Numbered from the stretch's first letter, positions 16,358 to 28,523 are shown. The stretch: DNA of 60,450 nt from Clostridia bacterium (GCA_017528375.1 JAFXOY010000052.1:1-60450), one strand, 5' to 3'. Translations and numbers: made by a program. The notes: a model not told the origin generated them from the letters alone.

Positions 16358-16370
16358 GGGTGATTTTAAG

Positions 16371-19300
16371 TTGGTAAAAGATATTAAGCACGAAAAAGTT
16401 GTGCGTAAGACCTTTTCAAAAATTGGTGACTCAGTTGAAATGCCAAACCTTATCCAAGTTCAAAAAGACTCATATAACTGGTTTATTGAAGAAGGATTAG
16501 GAGAAGTTTTAAGAGACATTTCACCAATTATTGACTATTCAGGCAATTTAGTTCTTGAATTTTTCGATTACTACATGGAAGACAAAACTAAATACACAGT
16601 AGAAGAAGCAAAAGAAAGAGATACTACATATTCAACAAGACTACACGTAAAAGTTAGATTGATTAACAGAGAAACTGGAGAAATTAAGGAACAAGAAATC
16701 TATTTAGGTGATTTCCCATTAATGACTGAAAGTGGAACATTTGTAATCAACGGAGCTGAAAGAGTTGTAGTCAGCCAATTAGTTCGTTCACCAGGATGCT
16801 ATTATGCAAGTGATTTTGACAAAACAGGTAAACGTATTTATACATCAACTGTTATGCCAATTCGTGGTGCATGGATTGAATATGAAACTGATTCAAACGA
16901 CATTATCAACGTAAGAGTTGATAGAACAAGAAAATTACCAGTTACATGTTTATTAAGAGCAATTGGTATCGCAACAGACCAAGAAATTATGGATCTATTT
17001 GGTGAAGATGAAAAAATCATGGCAACAATAGCTAAAGATCCAATCAAAACAGCTGATGAAGCTATCACTGAAATCTACAAAAAATTAAGACCAGGTGAAC
17101 TTCCAACAGTTGAGGCAGCAAGAAACTTATTTAATGGTTTATTCTTTGATGCAAGAAGATATGATTTAGCTAAAGTTGGTAGATTTAAATTCAACCAAAA
17201 ATTAAGTTTAGCAACAAGAATTACTGGAAAAGAGGCATTTAACGACATAGTTGATCCTTCAACAGGTGAAGTTTTAGTTGAAAAAGGTTCAATAATTTCA
17301 GAAGATGTTGCAAGAGAAATTCAAGATACTGGAATTAACATCGTAGATGTAAAAGTAGAAGACAAAAAAGTAAGAGTTATAGGGAATGGAACAGTAAATA
17401 TCCACAAAATATTACCAAATGTGGATTTAAGTAAGTTACATTTCAAAGAAGACGTTAATTATGAAGTGCTAAAATCAATCATCGATACAACAGATGAAAA
17501 AGATTTAGTAAAAGTTTTAAAAGAAAGATATGATGAATTAGTACCAAAACACATCACAAATGAAGATATTATCGCTTCAATCAGTTATTTAGTTAACTTA
17601 GATAATGGTTTAGGAGAAGTTGATGATATTGACCATTTGGGAAATAGACGTATTAGATGTGTTGGTGAATTATTACAAAACCAATTCAGAATTGGTTTAA
17701 CAAGACTTGAAAGAGCAGTTCGTGAAAGAATGACAACACAAGACTTAGATGTAGTAACACCACAAACATTAATTAATACAAAACCAATTACATCATCAAT
17801 TAGAGAATTCTTTGGAAGTTCACAATTATCACAATTCATGGATCAAACAAACCCACTTTCAGAGTTAACTCATAAAAGAAGAATTTCAGCATTAGGACCT
17901 GGAGGTCTTACTCGTGAAAGAGCCGGATTCGAAGTTAGAGATATTCACCATACACATTATGGTAGACTATGTCCAGTAGAATCTCCTGAAGGACCAAACA
18001 TCGGTCTTATCTCAGCACTTTCATGTTTTGCTATTATCAACGAATATGGATTTATTGAAACTCCATACAAAAAAGTTGATAAAGAAACAGGAAAAGTTAC
18101 TGACATAATTGAATATATGCCAGCTGATGTTGAAGATAAATATGTAATTGCTATGGCTTCAGAGCCAGTTGATGAAGAAGGAAGATTCATTCACAACAGA
18201 GTTAGGGTAAGATATGCAAACGATATCCTAGAAGTTGACAAAGAACAAGTTGACTATATCGATATCTCACCAAAACAATTAGTTTCTGTTGCTGCTGCAA
18301 TGATTCCTTTCTTAGAGCATGACGACGTTAAGCGTTCTCTAATGGGATCAAACATGCAACGTCAAGCTGTTCCACTATTAATGCCAGAAGCTCCAATTGT
18401 TGGAACAGGTATTGAGTACAGAGCTGCAAAAGACTCTGGAATCACAGTTACTGCTAAAAATGCAGGTATTGTTGAAAAAGTAACTGGTGATGAAATTCAA
18501 GTTAGAACAAAAAATGACACAATCGATACATATAAATTACGTAAGTTCAAGAGAACAAATGGTGGTACATGTATCAACCAAAGACCTGTAGTTACTAGAG
18601 GAGAAAAAGTTAAAGTAGGAGATATCCTAGCTGACGGACCTTCAACAGTAAACGGAGAAATGTCTTTAGGTAAAAACGTATTAATAGCTTTCACTACATG
18701 GGAAGGTTATAACTACGAAGACGCCGTATTAATCAGTGAAAGATTAGTAAAAGAAGATGTTTACACATCAATTCACATTGAAGAATATGATTGTGAATGT
18801 CGTGATACAAAATTAGGTCCAGAAGAAATCACTCGTGATATACCAAACGTTGGTGATGACAGCTTAAAAGACTTAGATGAAGACGGAATTATCAGAATCG
18901 GTGCTGAAGTAAGACCAGGAGATATCCTAGTTGGTAAAGTTACTCCAAAAGGAGAAACAGAATTAACAGCAGAAGAAAGATTATTACGTGCTATCTTTGG
19001 TGAAAAAGCTAGAGAAGTAAGAGATACATCACTTCGTGTACCACATGGTGAAGCTGGAACTATAGTAGATGTTAAAATTTTCACTAGAGAAAATTCTGAT
19101 GAATTAGGACCTGGTGTAAATCAAGTTATTAGATGTTATATTGCAACAAAGAGAAAAATCTCAGTTGGTGATAAAATGGCTGGACGTCATGGTAACAAAG
19201 GTGTTATTTCAAGAATATTACCAGAAGAAGATATGCCATTCATGCCAGATGGTACACCAGTTGATATCGTTCTAAACCCTCTAGGTGTTCCTTCTCGTAT

Positions 19301-20117
19301 GAACTTAGGTCAAGTTCTTGAAGTTCACTTAGGTATGGCTGCAAGAGCATTAGGATGGAAGGTTGAAACACCAGTATTTGATGGTGCTAAATCTTATGAA
19401 ATAGAAGAATTATTAGAAAAAGCTGGACTACGTAAAGATGGTAAAACAACACTTTATGATGGTAGAACAGGTGAAGCATTCCAAAACCCAGTTACAGTTG
19501 GTGTTATGTACATGTTAAAACTACACCACTTAGTAGATGATAAAATTCACGCTCGTTCAACTGGACCATACTCACTTGTTACTCAACAACCTCTTGGAGG
19601 TAAAGCTCAATTCGGTGGACAACGTTTCGGTGAAATGGAAGTTTGGGCATTGGAAGCTTATGGTGCTGCTTATACTTTACAAGAAATGTTAACAGTTAAA
19701 TCTGATGACGTTGTAGGTAGGGTAAAAACTTATGAAGCAATTGTTAAGGGTGAAAATGTACCAGAACCAGGAGTTCCAGAGAGCTTTAAAGTTCTTATAA
19801 AAGAACTTCAATCACTTGGATTAGATGTACGTCTATATTCAAATGACAACGTAGAATTAGAATTAAAAGAACACATCGAAGATGGAATAGACTTCAACCT
19901 AGATAAAAACAAAACTTTAGATGAAGAACAAGTTGTAGATGAATCTGAATTAGAAGACAGTTACATTGATGCTGATGAAGATTTAGATGATGATAACTTA
20001 TTTAATTCTTCATTAAGTGATGAATCAGATGATTTAATGATTTTTGATAATGACTTAGCTGAGGATAATATTTTAAACGAACAAGACATTATTGATGATG
20101 AAGGAGGTGAGTTCTAA
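16371..20117 (+). CDS. rpoB: DNA-directed RNA polymerase beta subunit
   Basis: This 1248-residue subunit forms, with beta-prime, the catalytic core of RNA polymerase. The rifampicin region (about residue 482 onward) reads [20 protein letters not shown] then [11 protein letters not shown], with the usual Asp, His and Ser positions unchanged. The C-terminal part has [12 protein letters not shown] and the [20 protein letters not shown] block. A long acidic tail (about residues 1165-1248) extends beyond the conserved end. The start is TTG at 16371, 7 nt after GGGGTGA. The stop TAA overlaps the rpoC ATG by one base. Confidence 0.98.
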   Translation: MVKDIKHEKVVRKTFSKIGDSVEMPNLIQVQKDSYNWFIEEGLGEVLRDISPIIDYSGNLVLEFFDYYMEDKTKYTVEEAKERDTTYSTRLHVKVRLINRETGEIKEQEIYLGDFPLMTESGTFVINGAERVVVSQLVRSPGCYYASDFDKTGKRIYTSTVMPIRGAWIEYETDSNDIINVRVDRTRKLPVTCLLRAIGIATDQEIMDLFGEDEKIMATIAKDPIKTADEAITEIYKKLRPGELPTVEAARNLFNGLFFDARRYDLAKVGRFKFNQKLSLATRITGKEAFNDIVDPSTGEVLVEKGSIISEDVAREIQDTGINIVDVKVEDKKVRVIGNGTVNIHKILPNVDLSKLHFKEDVNYEVLKSIIDTTDEKDLVKVLKERYDELVPKHITNEDIIASISYLVNLDNGLGEVDDIDHLGNRRIRCVGELLQNQFRIGLTRLERAVRERMTTQDLDVVTPQTLINTKPITSSIREFFGSSQLSQFMDQTNPLSELTHKRRISALGPGGLTRERAGFEVRDIHHTHYGRLCPVESPEGPNIGLISALSCFAIINEYGFIETPYKKVDKETGKVTDIIEYMPADVEDKYVIAMASEPVDEEGRFIHNRVRVRYANDILEVDKEQVDYIDISPKQLVSVAAAMIPFLEHDDVKRSLMGSNMQRQAVPLLMPEAPIVGTGIEYRAAKDSGITVTAKNAGIVEKVTGDEIQVRTKNDTIDTYKLRKFKRTNGGTCINQRPVVTRGEKVKVGDILADGPSTVNGEMSLGKNVLIAFTTWEGYNYEDAVLISERLVKEDVYTSIHIEEYDCECRDTKLGPEEITRDIPNVGDDSLKDLDEDGIIRIGAEVRPGDILVGKVTPKGETELTAEERLLRAIFGEKAREVRDTSLRVPHGEAGTIVDVKIFTRENSDELGPGVNQVIRCYIATKRKISVGDKMAGRHGNKGVISRILPEEDMPFMPDGTPVDIVLNPLGVPSRMNLGQVLEVHLGMAARALGWKVETPVFDGAKSYEIEELLEKAGLRKDGKTTLYDGRTGEAFQNPVTVGVMYMLKLHHLVDDKIHARSTGPYSLVTQQPLGGKAQFGGQRFGEMEVWALEAYGAAYTLQEMLTVKSDDVVGRVKTYEAIVKGENVPEPGVPESFKVLIKELQSLGLDVRLYSNDNVELELKEHIEDGIDFNLDKNKTLDEEQVVDESELEDSYIDADEDLDDDNLFNSSLSDESDDLMIFDNDLAEDNILNEQDIIDDEGGEF

Positions 20118-23100
20118 TGGGAGATGAATTAGAATTATTTGACAAAATTAAAATTGGATTAGCATCAGATGAAAAAATAAGAGAATGGTCAAAAGGTGAA
20201 GTTAAAAAACCTGAAACAATCAACTATAGAACTCTAAAACCTGAAAAAGATGGATTGTTCTGTGAAAGAATATTCGGACCAACAAAAGACTGGGAATGTC
20301 ATTGTGGTAAATATAAAAGGGTAAGATATAAAGGAATAGTTTGTGACAGATGTGGTGTTGAAGTTACAAAGGCTAAAGTAAGAAGAGAAAGAATGGGACA
20401 TATTGAACTTGCAGCACCAGTTGCTCACATTTGGTATTTCAAAGGAATACCAAGCAGAATAGCATTAATATTAGATGTTTCACCACGTAACTTAGAAAAA
20501 GTAATTTATTTTGCTTCATACATAGTTACAGATAAAGGTGAAACAGGATTAATGAAATGCCAAGTTTTAAGTGAAAAAGAATATCACGAAGCTGTTGAAA
20601 AATACGGAAAAGGTTCTTTTAAAGCTGAAATGGGTGCAGAAGCTGTTCGTAAACTATTAGAAGAAGTTGATTTAGAAAAATTATCAACAAGCTTAAAGAA
20701 AGAACTTGCAAAAGCAAGTGAACAAAAAAAGGCTAAAATCATTAAAAGATTAGATACAATCGAAGCATTCAGACAATCTGAAAACAGACCTGAGTGGATG
20801 GTAATGAATGTTATTCCTGTAATTCCACCAGAATTAAGACCAATGGTTCAATTAGATGGTGGTAGATTTGCAACATCAGACTTAAACGATTTATATAGAA
20901 GAGTTATAAACAGAAATAACAGATTAAAAAGATTACTAGAATTAGGTGCTCCAGAAATAATTGTAAGAAACGAAAAACGTATGTTACAAGAATCTGTAGA
21001 TGCATTAATTGATAATGGTAGACGTGGAAGACCTGTTACAGGTGCTGGAAACAGAGCATTAAAATCATTATCAGACATGTTAAAAGGAAAACAAGGTAGA
21101 TTCCGTCAAAACTTACTAGGAAAACGTGTTGACTATTCTGGACGTTCAGTTATCGTTGTAGGTCCTGAACTTAAAATTTATCAATGCGGTCTTCCAAAGG
21201 AAATGGCTATTGAATTATTCAAACCATTTGTTATGAGAGAATTAGTAGGAAGAGGAATTGCACATAACATTAAAAATGCAAAAAGAATGGTAGAAAAATT
21301 AAAACCAGAAGTTTGGGATATGTTAGAATATGTAATTAAAGATCACCCAGTAATGTTAAACCGTGCTCCAACATTACATAGACTAGGTATTCAAGCATTC
21401 GAACCAGTTTTAGTTGAAGGTAGAGCAATTAAACTTCACCCATTAGTATGTACAGCATTCAATGCTGACTTTGACGGTGACCAAATGGCTATTCACGTTC
21501 CATTATCACCTGAAGCACAAGCAGAAGCTAGATACTTAATGCTTTCAGTTAACAACTTATTAAAACCACAAGATGGTAAACCAGTTACAGTACCAACACA
21601 AGATATGATTCTTGGTGCATATTATTTAACAATGGAAGTTGACGGAGAACAAGGTGAAGGAAATTACTTTGCATCACCAGAAGAAGCAATTATTGCTTAT
21701 GAAAACAAAGACTTAGGAATGCATGCCAAAATAAAAGTTAAAATTAAAAAGGAAATCAATGGCGAAGAAAAAATCGGAACTGTTGAAACAACAGTTGGTA
21801 GATTAATTTACAACCAAGGAATTCCTCAAGATTTAGGATTTGTAGACAGAAGCAAAAAAGCAAATATATTTGAACCAGAAATTAACTTCGTAGTTACAAA
21901 GAAGAATCTTGGAAAAATTATCGCTAAATCAATTAATGTTCATGGTTTAAGTGATACAGCTGTATTACTTGACTATATCAAAGCAACAGGTTACAAATAC
22001 TCAACAATTGGTGCTATTACTGTATCAGTTAGTGATGTTAAAGTACCAGAAGCTAAGAAAACAATTCTTGAAGAAGCAAATAAACAAGTTGATAACATTC
22101 GTAAACAATATAAACGTGGTTTAATAACAGACGAAGAAAGATATAACGCAGTTATTAAAGTTTGGAGTAAAGCTACAGACGATGTTAAAGACGCAATGAA
22201 AGATAACTTCGAAAAATTAAACCCAGTATTCATGATGTCTGAATCTGGAGCCAGAGGTAACTTAGACCAATTAAAACAAATCGCAGGTATGCGTGGACTT
22301 ATGGCTAGTACAACTGGTAAAGCTGTCGAAGTGCCTATTACATCATGCTTTAGGGAAGGATTAAGTGCTATTGAGTACTTTATCGCTGCCCATGGTGCTC
22401 GTAAAGGACTTTCAGATACAGCCTTAAGAACAGCCGATTCAGGATATTTAACAAGAAGATTGGTTGATGTTGCACAAGATATTATCGTAAGAGAAGAAGA
22501 TTGTGGAACACACGAAGGTATTGAAGTATCTGACATTAAAGATGGAAACCAAGTAGTTGAAAAATTAGAAGAAAGATTAGTTGGTAGATATCCATTAGAA
22601 GATATAGTTGATCCAAAAACAGAAAAATTAATAGTAGATAAAAACACAATGATTACAGATGCAATCGCTGAAAAGATTGTAAAAGCTGGATTTGAAAAAG
22701 TTAAAGTTCGTTCAGTAATTGGATGTAGAACAAAACATGGTGTATGTAGTCACTGTTATGGTATGGGTCTAGCTACTAGAGAAGAATCAAAGATTGGTGA
22801 ATCTATAGGTATTATAGCTGCTCAATCAATTGGTGAACCTGGTACACAGTTAACAATGAGAACTATCCACTCTGGTGGTGTTGCCGGTGTTGCTGATATT
22901 ACTCAAGGTCTTCCAAGGGTTGAAGAGTTATTTGAAGCTAGAAAACCAAAGGGATTAGCTATAGTTGCTGAAATAGCTGGTAAAGTTAAAGTAAAAGAAG
23001 ATAGCAAAAATAGAAAAGAAGTAGTAGTTAAGAGTGGTAAAGAAGCTAAATCTTATGTAATACCATTTGGATCTAAATTAAAAGTTAGAGATGGTGATGA

Positions 23101-23734
23101 GGTTGAAGCTGGAGATCCATTAACAGAAGGATCTATCAATCCTAACGAAATCTTATTAATCAACGGACCTGACGGAGTATTTAGATATCTAGTACAAGAA
23201 GTACAAAAAGTTTATAGAAACCAAGGTGTTGATATCAACGATAAACATATTGAAGTTATTGCAAGACAAATGCTTAAGAAAGTAAGAGTAGAGGATAATG
23301 GAGATACAAACATGTTTGCTGGTTCATTAGTAGACATGCATGACTTCGAAGATGAAAACAACAGAGTAATTGCTGAGGGAAAAACTCCTGCAAAAGGAAA
23401 ACGTGTTCTACTTGGAATTACAAAAGCATCACTTGCTACAGAAAGCTTCTTATCAGCTGCTTCATTCCAAGAAACAACAAGAGTTCTTACTGAAGCTGCT
23501 ATCAAAGGAAAAGTTGATGAATTAATAGGATTAAAAGAAAATGTTATCATCGGTAAATTAATCCCAGCAGGAACAGGTATGGCTCAATACCAAGCTACAC
23601 AAATAAAAACTGTAGCAGATGAAGAATCAGCTGAAACAGAATCAAATGGGGAAGACTCAGGAGATAATGGTGTAGAAGTTGGTTTAGACGAAAATGCTAA
23701 AAATGTTGACGATACAACAGATTACGAAGAATAA
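20117..23734 (+). CDS. rpoC: DNA-directed RNA polymerase beta-prime subunit
   Basis: The 1205-residue subunit carries the polymerase active site. The N-terminal zinc finger is [20 protein letters not shown] (about residue 60). The three magnesium-binding aspartates lie in [10 protein letters not shown] (about 449-455). The second zinc site ([13 protein letters not shown]) and the trigger-loop region ([20 protein letters not shown]) are present. It is translated from an ATG that overlaps the rpoB stop (TAATG), with the GGAGGTGAG ribosome site inside rpoB. A short acidic tail ends the protein. A hairpin element directly after the gene has a T tail and probably ends the transcript. Confidence 0.98.
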   Translation: MGDELELFDKIKIGLASDEKIREWSKGEVKKPETINYRTLKPEKDGLFCERIFGPTKDWECHCGKYKRVRYKGIVCDRCGVEVTKAKVRRERMGHIELAAPVAHIWYFKGIPSRIALILDVSPRNLEKVIYFASYIVTDKGETGLMKCQVLSEKEYHEAVEKYGKGSFKAEMGAEAVRKLLEEVDLEKLSTSLKKELAKASEQKKAKIIKRLDTIEAFRQSENRPEWMVMNVIPVIPPELRPMVQLDGGRFATSDLNDLYRRVINRNNRLKRLLELGAPEIIVRNEKRMLQESVDALIDNGRRGRPVTGAGNRALKSLSDMLKGKQGRFRQNLLGKRVDYSGRSVIVVGPELKIYQCGLPKEMAIELFKPFVMRELVGRGIAHNIKNAKRMVEKLKPEVWDMLEYVIKDHPVMLNRAPTLHRLGIQAFEPVLVEGRAIKLHPLVCTAFNADFDGDQMAIHVPLSPEAQAEARYLMLSVNNLLKPQDGKPVTVPTQDMILGAYYLTMEVDGEQGEGNYFASPEEAIIAYENKDLGMHAKIKVKIKKEINGEEKIGTVETTVGRLIYNQGIPQDLGFVDRSKKANIFEPEINFVVTKKNLGKIIAKSINVHGLSDTAVLLDYIKATGYKYSTIGAITVSVSDVKVPEAKKTILEEANKQVDNIRKQYKRGLITDEERYNAVIKVWSKATDDVKDAMKDNFEKLNPVFMMSESGARGNLDQLKQIAGMRGLMASTTGKAVEVPITSCFREGLSAIEYFIAAHGARKGLSDTALRTADSGYLTRRLVDVAQDIIVREEDCGTHEGIEVSDIKDGNQVVEKLEERLVGRYPLEDIVDPKTEKLIVDKNTMITDAIAEKIVKAGFEKVKVRSVIGCRTKHGVCSHCYGMGLATREESKIGESIGIIAAQSIGEPGTQLTMRTIHSGGVAGVADITQGLPRVEELFEARKPKGLAIVAEIAGKVKVKEDSKNRKEVVVKSGKEAKSYVIPFGSKLKVRDGDEVEAGDPLTEGSINPNEILLINGPDGVFRYLVQEVQKVYRNQGVDINDKHIEVIARQMLKKVRVEDNGDTNMFAGSLVDMHDFEDENNRVIAEGKTPAKGKRVLLGITKASLATESFLSAASFQETTRVLTEAAIKGKVDELIGLKENVIIGKLIPAGTGMAQYQATQIKTVADEESAETESNGEDSGDNGVEVGLDENAKNVDDTTDYEE

Positions 23735-23740
23735 TAAAAA

Positions 23741-23778
23741 AGGACAATTTGGGGACGTGTACCAAATTGTCTTTTTTT
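23741..23778 (+). repeat. GGGGACGTGT-core hairpin element acting as rpoBC terminator, copy 6
   Basis: A solo unit: GACAATTTGG (23743-23752) pairs perfectly with CCAAATTGTC (23762-23771) around GGACGTGTA, followed by seven T residues. It has the form of an intrinsic terminator and sits 6 nt after the rpoC stop. Confidence 0.85.
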
Positions 23779-23804
23779 GGGGTTGCAAATTCCTAAATTT
23801 ACTA

Positions 23805-23833
23805 TTGCAAAATCTGTCGATTACTGATACAAT
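23805..23833 (+). promoter_or_regulatory. Promoter of the 810-residue surface protein
   Basis: TTGCAA (23805-23810) and TACAAT (23828-23833) are 17 bp apart. Confidence 0.65.
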
Positions 23834-23867
23834 TATAGTTAGGAAAGAATAAAGGGGAGGAATATAA

Positions 23868-26300
23868 ATGAAAAAGAAAATTACATTTATTATTGCAATT
23901 TGTTTTAGCTTTATAGCATTAATGGTTGCACTAAATATGAACCAAGTAAATGCTGCACCAGCTGATACAAATTCACACATTAACGTTCAAGGAATTGTAA
24001 CTGACAACAATGGTAATGCATTAGGAAACATGTCAGAATACAAAGTACCAGTTAGTATAAGCTATATTAATGATGGTGAAACAACGTTATTAAGAAAATT
24101 TGATTTTCAAGCTGGTGAAACAGTTGATTTATATCAATATGAAACTTCAGCTATAAAAAATAAAACTTGCTTAATATCTGTTCCTAATAATATCAAGTTT
24201 AAAAACTGGAAAATAGTAGCTAATGGTACAGATTTAGGACAAAACCCATATGAATTTACATGGGAAGATGGATTGAAACTAGATGTAAAAATATATGTTG
24301 AGAATAATGAAGATTCAGAAATGAAAATATCAAATATTTTGTTAGATAAAGATGTTTGTCCACAAAATTCAAATTGGATACAAGATTATATTAAAGAAGA
24401 ATATCAAAGTTATTTTAATTATTCTGTGAAAATCACAAAAAAATCATTGCGAAATGTGTATATAGGTGAAAAGTCATATACCATACCATATAATAGAAAT
24501 TTAGATTTATTAAAAGAAGATCCATCTTTTTATGAATTTAATTGTACTTATCAAATTGATATATATCCAATAAATCGATTATATGTTGAAAAAATAGAGT
24601 CTAACTTTAATGGAAATACTAAAATTTTAAACAAAAATTCGACCTATGATTTTATTGTTGTTTTAGGAGATGCAAAATATAATCTAGATCTTTATTTAAG
24701 TGCAATGTGCAATACTATAAGTTTTGATGCTCAGTATTATGATGAAGATGATCCAGAAATGACACATGCTCCAGAATATCACTCATTTGAAATTGATCTT
24801 TCTAATACAATTTCAGGAATAAACTATTTTAGGTTAATAAATGATGATGACGGAAATTTAACATATGCATATGTTGGAACATTACCTTTACCTGGAAATA
24901 ATAAGTTGCCTAATGCGCCAGAAGGATGGGAAAAGGTTGTTAAAGTAAATAATAATAAACATACGGATGTTATTGTTCCTATTGAAAGTGGTGCCCAATG
25001 GAAATATATTGGTAAAGAAGATTATCAACCGGGAGGTTTACATGGTTATGTAACATCTACTGGAACAATATACAGGAATTCAGGTGTTACGGTTAGTTTA
25101 CTATATACTAACAAATACGACGTAAAAACATTTAACAAAACAGACGTTAACGGAAATCCAGCAGATGCATCTTTTGAGGTTTATTTCCATGACAAAAACA
25201 AAAATAAAGATTCAAAATATGTGTATAAACACTATGATTCAAAGGTTATAAAAGGTGAAACTTACGAGAATGTTTATGAGGTTGTAGGAAGTGCCGATTT
25301 AGATGATGAATCAAGTAATAGTACAATAGAAACAAAAAATGGAACGTTTACACTTTATTATCCTTTGTATTATGCTTACTATGGAAGTTATAATTCTTAT
25401 GATTATAGAGACGGCTTTGGAAAAACAATGATTGTAGGTAGCAATACAGCAAATTTAACTGAAAAATTTAGAGTAAAAGAAGTTGGAGCAAGCGATGGAT
25501 TTGTAATAAATCCTGAAATAAAAGAAATTAAAACTTCAACAAAATCAGATACTAATTTGAATGCACCTTTAAAGTTTACTGCTATTCCTTGGAGAGAAAG
25601 TACTAGATGGGATATAGATGAAATTTATTCTGCAATAAATGTATATCCAGCAGAAAGTGAAGACAGCTATACATACGTAAACAAAAAGAAACCAACAGTA
25701 CAAGAAATATTAGATGAAGACGGAGATTATGACGGAGAATTTGAATTTGAAGTATATGATGTAGAAACAGGAGAACTTGTTGGTAAAGTAAGAGCACCAT
25801 CAAGAAAAATAGTAGCATTAGAACCAAAAGTAACTGATTCAGAAGGAAATACAACAGGATATCTAGAAGATGGAAAGAAATATAGAGTTGTAAAAAAAGA
25901 AATAGAAGACATAATTAATTATGATGTAAAAACAACAAAAGGAGAAACAGGAGAAGACAACTCAAAATATGTTGAATTCACATTTAACGGTGATTTAGAT
26001 GATATTTGTGATATCGTATTTTATGATAAACAAATAAAGAAAGAAGAGCCAGAGAAAGAGCCTGAAGAAGAACCAAAAGATGAGCCAAAAGAAGACCCAA
26101 CAACAGAGCCTGAAAAAGAAGAACCAGCTGAAGAAACAAAAACAGAAGAGCAAAAAGAAGAAACTACTGAAAAAGAAAAGACACCAGAAGAAAAAGCAGA
26201 ACAAGTACAAACAGGCGATGTAATAACAACTATATTTGCAACATTAGGAATTGCAATAATTGGTTTAATGGTTACTTTAAAAATAAAAAAGAATAAATAA
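23868..26300 (+). CDS. Surface protein with SpaA-like domains and atypical sorting signal
   Basis: The 810-residue product has a signal peptide (about residues 1-35, ending NQVNAAPA), extended beta-rich domains, and a late Cna-B/SpaA-like domain (about 600-725; FEFEVYDVETGELVGKV). A Pro/Glu/Lys-rich wall-spanning linker follows (about 728-780), then VQTGD, a hydrophobic helix and a KIKKNK tail. The C-terminus has the form of a sortase signal but lacks the Leu-Pro of LPxTG. The protein is probably a wall-anchored adhesin or structural protein. It has its own promoter, a GGGGAGG ribosome site and a hairpin element after it, so it is monocistronic. Ligand unknown. Confidence 0.82.
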   Translation: MKKKITFIIAICFSFIALMVALNMNQVNAAPADTNSHINVQGIVTDNNGNALGNMSEYKVPVSISYINDGETTLLRKFDFQAGETVDLYQYETSAIKNKTCLISVPNNIKFKNWKIVANGTDLGQNPYEFTWEDGLKLDVKIYVENNEDSEMKISNILLDKDVCPQNSNWIQDYIKEEYQSYFNYSVKITKKSLRNVYIGEKSYTIPYNRNLDLLKEDPSFYEFNCTYQIDIYPINRLYVEKIESNFNGNTKILNKNSTYDFIVVLGDAKYNLDLYLSAMCNTISFDAQYYDEDDPEMTHAPEYHSFEIDLSNTISGINYFRLINDDDGNLTYAYVGTLPLPGNNKLPNAPEGWEKVVKVNNNKHTDVIVPIESGAQWKYIGKEDYQPGGLHGYVTSTGTIYRNSGVTVSLLYTNKYDVKTFNKTDVNGNPADASFEVYFHDKNKNKDSKYVYKHYDSKVIKGETYENVYEVVGSADLDDESSNSTIETKNGTFTLYYPLYYAYYGSYNSYDYRDGFGKTMIVGSNTANLTEKFRVKEVGASDGFVINPEIKEIKTSTKSDTNLNAPLKFTAIPWRESTRWDIDEIYSAINVYPAESEDSYTYVNKKKPTVQEILDEDGDYDGEFEFEVYDVETGELVGKVRAPSRKIVALEPKVTDSEGNTTGYLEDGKKYRVVKKEIEDIINYDVKTTKGETGEDNSKYVEFTFNGDLDDICDIVFYDKQIKKEEPEKEPEEEPKDEPKEDPTTEPEKEEPAEETKTEEQKEETTEKEKTPEEKAEQVQTGDVITTIFATLGIAIIGLMVTLKIKKNK

Positions 26301-26316
26301 TAGAAAAAATAACTAA

Positions 26317-26360
26317 TGGGGACGCGGACAATTTAGTACGCGTCCCTAAATTGTTCCCGT
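26317..26360. repeat. GGGGACGCG-core hairpin element with interleaved stems, copy 7
   Basis: GGGACGCG (26319-26326) can pair with CGCGTCCC (26339-26346), and ACAATTTAG (26328-26336) can pair with CTAAATTGT (26346-26354). The two stems interleave, so they are mutually exclusive or form a pseudoknot. Confidence 0.8.
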
Positions 26361-26370
26361 ATTTAAAAAC

Positions 26371-26399
26371 TTGACAAACCCCATAAAAACAGTTAAAAT
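26371..26399 (+). promoter_or_regulatory. Promoter of gdpP
   Basis: TTGACA (26371-26376) and TAAAAT (26394-26399) are 17 bp apart. Confidence 0.75.
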
Positions 26400-26429
26400 T
26401 TAACTGAATTGAAAAAGAAGGAGATAAAA

Positions 26430-28439
26430 ATGTCAAATAACAATAATAATTTTTTTGATAAATTAGTATCAAAAACAAAAGTATATTTGGTCATAATTGC
26501 AATTTTATTAATAATAATCTGCATTATAAAGCCAATTCTTATTGTTCCAGCTATAATAGTGTATATTTTAATAATAATGTATACATACTGGACAAATCAA
26601 AAAAGAATGGCTGAAGTTTCGGAGCATATAAAAGATTTGACTCTTAATGTGGATAAAGTGTCAAAAAGGACTTTAATAAACTCACCATTTCCATTAATTA
26701 TTGTTGAAACAGATGGAAGTATTATTTGGAAGAGTACTAAGTTTGTAAGTGAATTTAGAGATATTGATATTAATCCTATTTTAGATGATGTAATTAGAGA
26801 TTTTAGATTAGAAATAGAGAATAATACAAAATTACGTAACAATCAAATTTCTCAAGAGATTGAAATTGGTAATAAAACATATAAAATAGTTGGTGAATAT
26901 GTTAAATCAAAATCAACAGATAAGAAAAAAGAGTATATGGCTACATTGTATTTTGTTGATGAAACTGAAATAATCAACTTAAAAGAAGAGTATAAAAATT
27001 CGCAATTATGCATAGGAATCACAATGATTGATAACTATGAAGAAATAATACAACGTATATCAGGAGAAGAACAAGTACAATTATTTGCTCAAATTGAAAA
27101 GCTAATTTACGATTGGGCAGCTAGTTTCAAAGGATTAGTCGTAAAATCTGATAGAGATACTTTTGTATGGATTTGCGAGAAAAAGTATTTAGATGAATTA
27201 GAAGAAAATAAATTTAGTATATTAGATACAGTGAAAGAAATTAATGTTTCAAATAAAATTCAATCAACATTAAGTATAGCAGTTTCTGCTGAGGGTGATT
27301 CTAACTACGAAAAATATAAATCTGCTAAAAACACCATAGACATAGCACTTGGAAGAGGTGGAGACCAAGCAATTGTTAGAAAAAATGGCAAATACAATTT
27401 CTTTGGTGGAAGAACTCAAGAGCTTGAAAAACGTACTAGGGTCAAGGCAAGAAGTGTGTCAAATGCATTAGAAGAGTTGATGTCAGAAGCAAATAATGTT
27501 GTCATAATGGGACATACAAACAGCGATATAGATGCGCTTGGATCTGCTCTTGGAATTTACAGAATTGCTAAAACTTTAGGAAAAGATGCATATATTGCAA
27601 GTAATACACCAGGTGTTGGATTAGATGTTTTTGTTGATTATGCAAAACGTAATGAAGAATATAAAAAAGTAATTATAAATAAAGAAGAAGCCTTAGAAAT
27701 GACAAATTCAGGAACATTGCTAGTAGTTGTAGATACACATAAAAAGAGCTATTCTGATGTGCCAGAGTTAATAGATATGGCAGGAAAAGTTGTAGTAATT
27801 GATCATCATAGAATGAGTACAGATTATATTGATAATGCAGTTCTAACTTTCCAAGAAGTATATGCTTCATCTGCAGCAGAACTTGTAACAGAATTGATAG
27901 TATATTCAGAGCAAAATATTAAACTAACAAATGTTGAAGCAGAAGGCTTATATGCTGGAATTATGATGGATACAAAGAACTTTACGTTTAAAACAGGTGT
28001 TAGAACATTTGAAGCAGCAGCGTATTTGCGTAAATGCGGTGTTGATATAATAAAGGTAAAAAAATGGTTCCAAAGTGATTTAGAAACATATAATACAATT
28101 TCGGAAATAGTTGCAAAATCTGAAGTTGTTGGAGAATCAATTGCAATATCTGTTTATGATAAAGTTGATAAAGATGCAAATATTATTTGTGCTAAAGCAG
28201 CTGATGAACTACTTACTATAAGCGACATTACAGCATCATTTGTAATAGGAAATTATGGAGAAAAAATATGTATTAGTGGTCGTTCATTAGGTGATATAAA
28301 TGTTCAAGTAATACTTGAAAAACTTGGCGGTGGAGGACATATAACTCTTGCCGGAGCTCAGGTTGAGGGTATGAACATTTATGATGTTAAAAAAGAATTA
28401 ATAGAAAAGATAAAAGAATATTTTGCTGAGCAAATATAA
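26430..28439 (+). CDS. gdpP: Cyclic-di-AMP phosphodiesterase GdpP
   Basis: The 669-residue protein matches GdpP/YybT: two N-terminal membrane helices (about residues 18-52), a PAS-like domain, a degenerate GGDEF domain (KSDRDTFVW near 237) and a DHH/DHHA1 phosphodiesterase. Catalytic motifs are MGHTNSDIDALGSALG (about 359), VVIDHHRMS (about 456), MDTKNF and the GGGGHITLAGAQ of DHHA1 (about 632). It hydrolyses the second messenger c-di-AMP, which controls potassium and wall homeostasis. The ATG at 26430 is preferred over an in-frame TTG at 26409 because AAGGAG lies between them. gdpP-rplI-dnaB order is conserved in Bacillota; here three small genes intervene. Confidence 0.95.
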   Translation: MSNNNNNFFDKLVSKTKVYLVIIAILLIIICIIKPILIVPAIIVYILIIMYTYWTNQKRMAEVSEHIKDLTLNVDKVSKRTLINSPFPLIIVETDGSIIWKSTKFVSEFRDIDINPILDDVIRDFRLEIENNTKLRNNQISQEIEIGNKTYKIVGEYVKSKSTDKKKEYMATLYFVDETEIINLKEEYKNSQLCIGITMIDNYEEIIQRISGEEQVQLFAQIEKLIYDWAASFKGLVVKSDRDTFVWICEKKYLDELEENKFSILDTVKEINVSNKIQSTLSIAVSAEGDSNYEKYKSAKNTIDIALGRGGDQAIVRKNGKYNFFGGRTQELEKRTRVKARSVSNALEELMSEANNVVIMGHTNSDIDALGSALGIYRIAKTLGKDAYIASNTPGVGLDVFVDYAKRNEEYKKVIINKEEALEMTNSGTLLVVVDTHKKSYSDVPELIDMAGKVVVIDHHRMSTDYIDNAVLTFQEVYASSAAELVTELIVYSEQNIKLTNVEAEGLYAGIMMDTKNFTFKTGVRTFEAAAYLRKCGVDIIKVKKWFQSDLETYNTISEIVAKSEVVGESIAISVYDKVDKDANIICAKAADELLTISDITASFVIGNYGEKICISGRSLGDINVQVILEKLGGGGHITLAGAQVEGMNIYDVKKELIEKIKEYFAEQI

Positions 28440-28460
28440 ATAATTATATTTCTAAAATAA

Positions 28461-28489
28461 TTGACAATATTTTAAATTAATAGTATGAT
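28461..28489 (+). promoter_or_regulatory. Promoter of the TM2/DUF2752 genes
   Basis: TTGACA (28461-28466) and TATGAT (28484-28489) are 17 bp apart. Confidence 0.7.
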
Positions 28490-28523
28490 ATTAGCATATA
28501 AATAGTAAAAAGGGGTGAATTAT

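Larger units (their letters stand above)
15763..16370. other. 608-bp divergent intergenic region
   Basis: This region holds, in order, the NRPS promoter, a hairpin element, the rpoB promoter, a terminator-like leader hairpin and a possible short reading frame directly before rpoB. Each is listed separately. No rplJ, rplL or other ribosomal gene precedes rpoB here. Confidence 0.7.

Noticed and set aside
21991-22647. 218-codon minus-strand frame inside rpoC
   Set aside because: It is antisense to a conserved gene, lacks a ribosome site and has the Ser/Leu-rich composition of a shadow frame.
25995-26210. Phe-rich minus-strand frame
   Set aside because: It is the reverse of the Glu/Lys/Pro linker codons of the surface protein.
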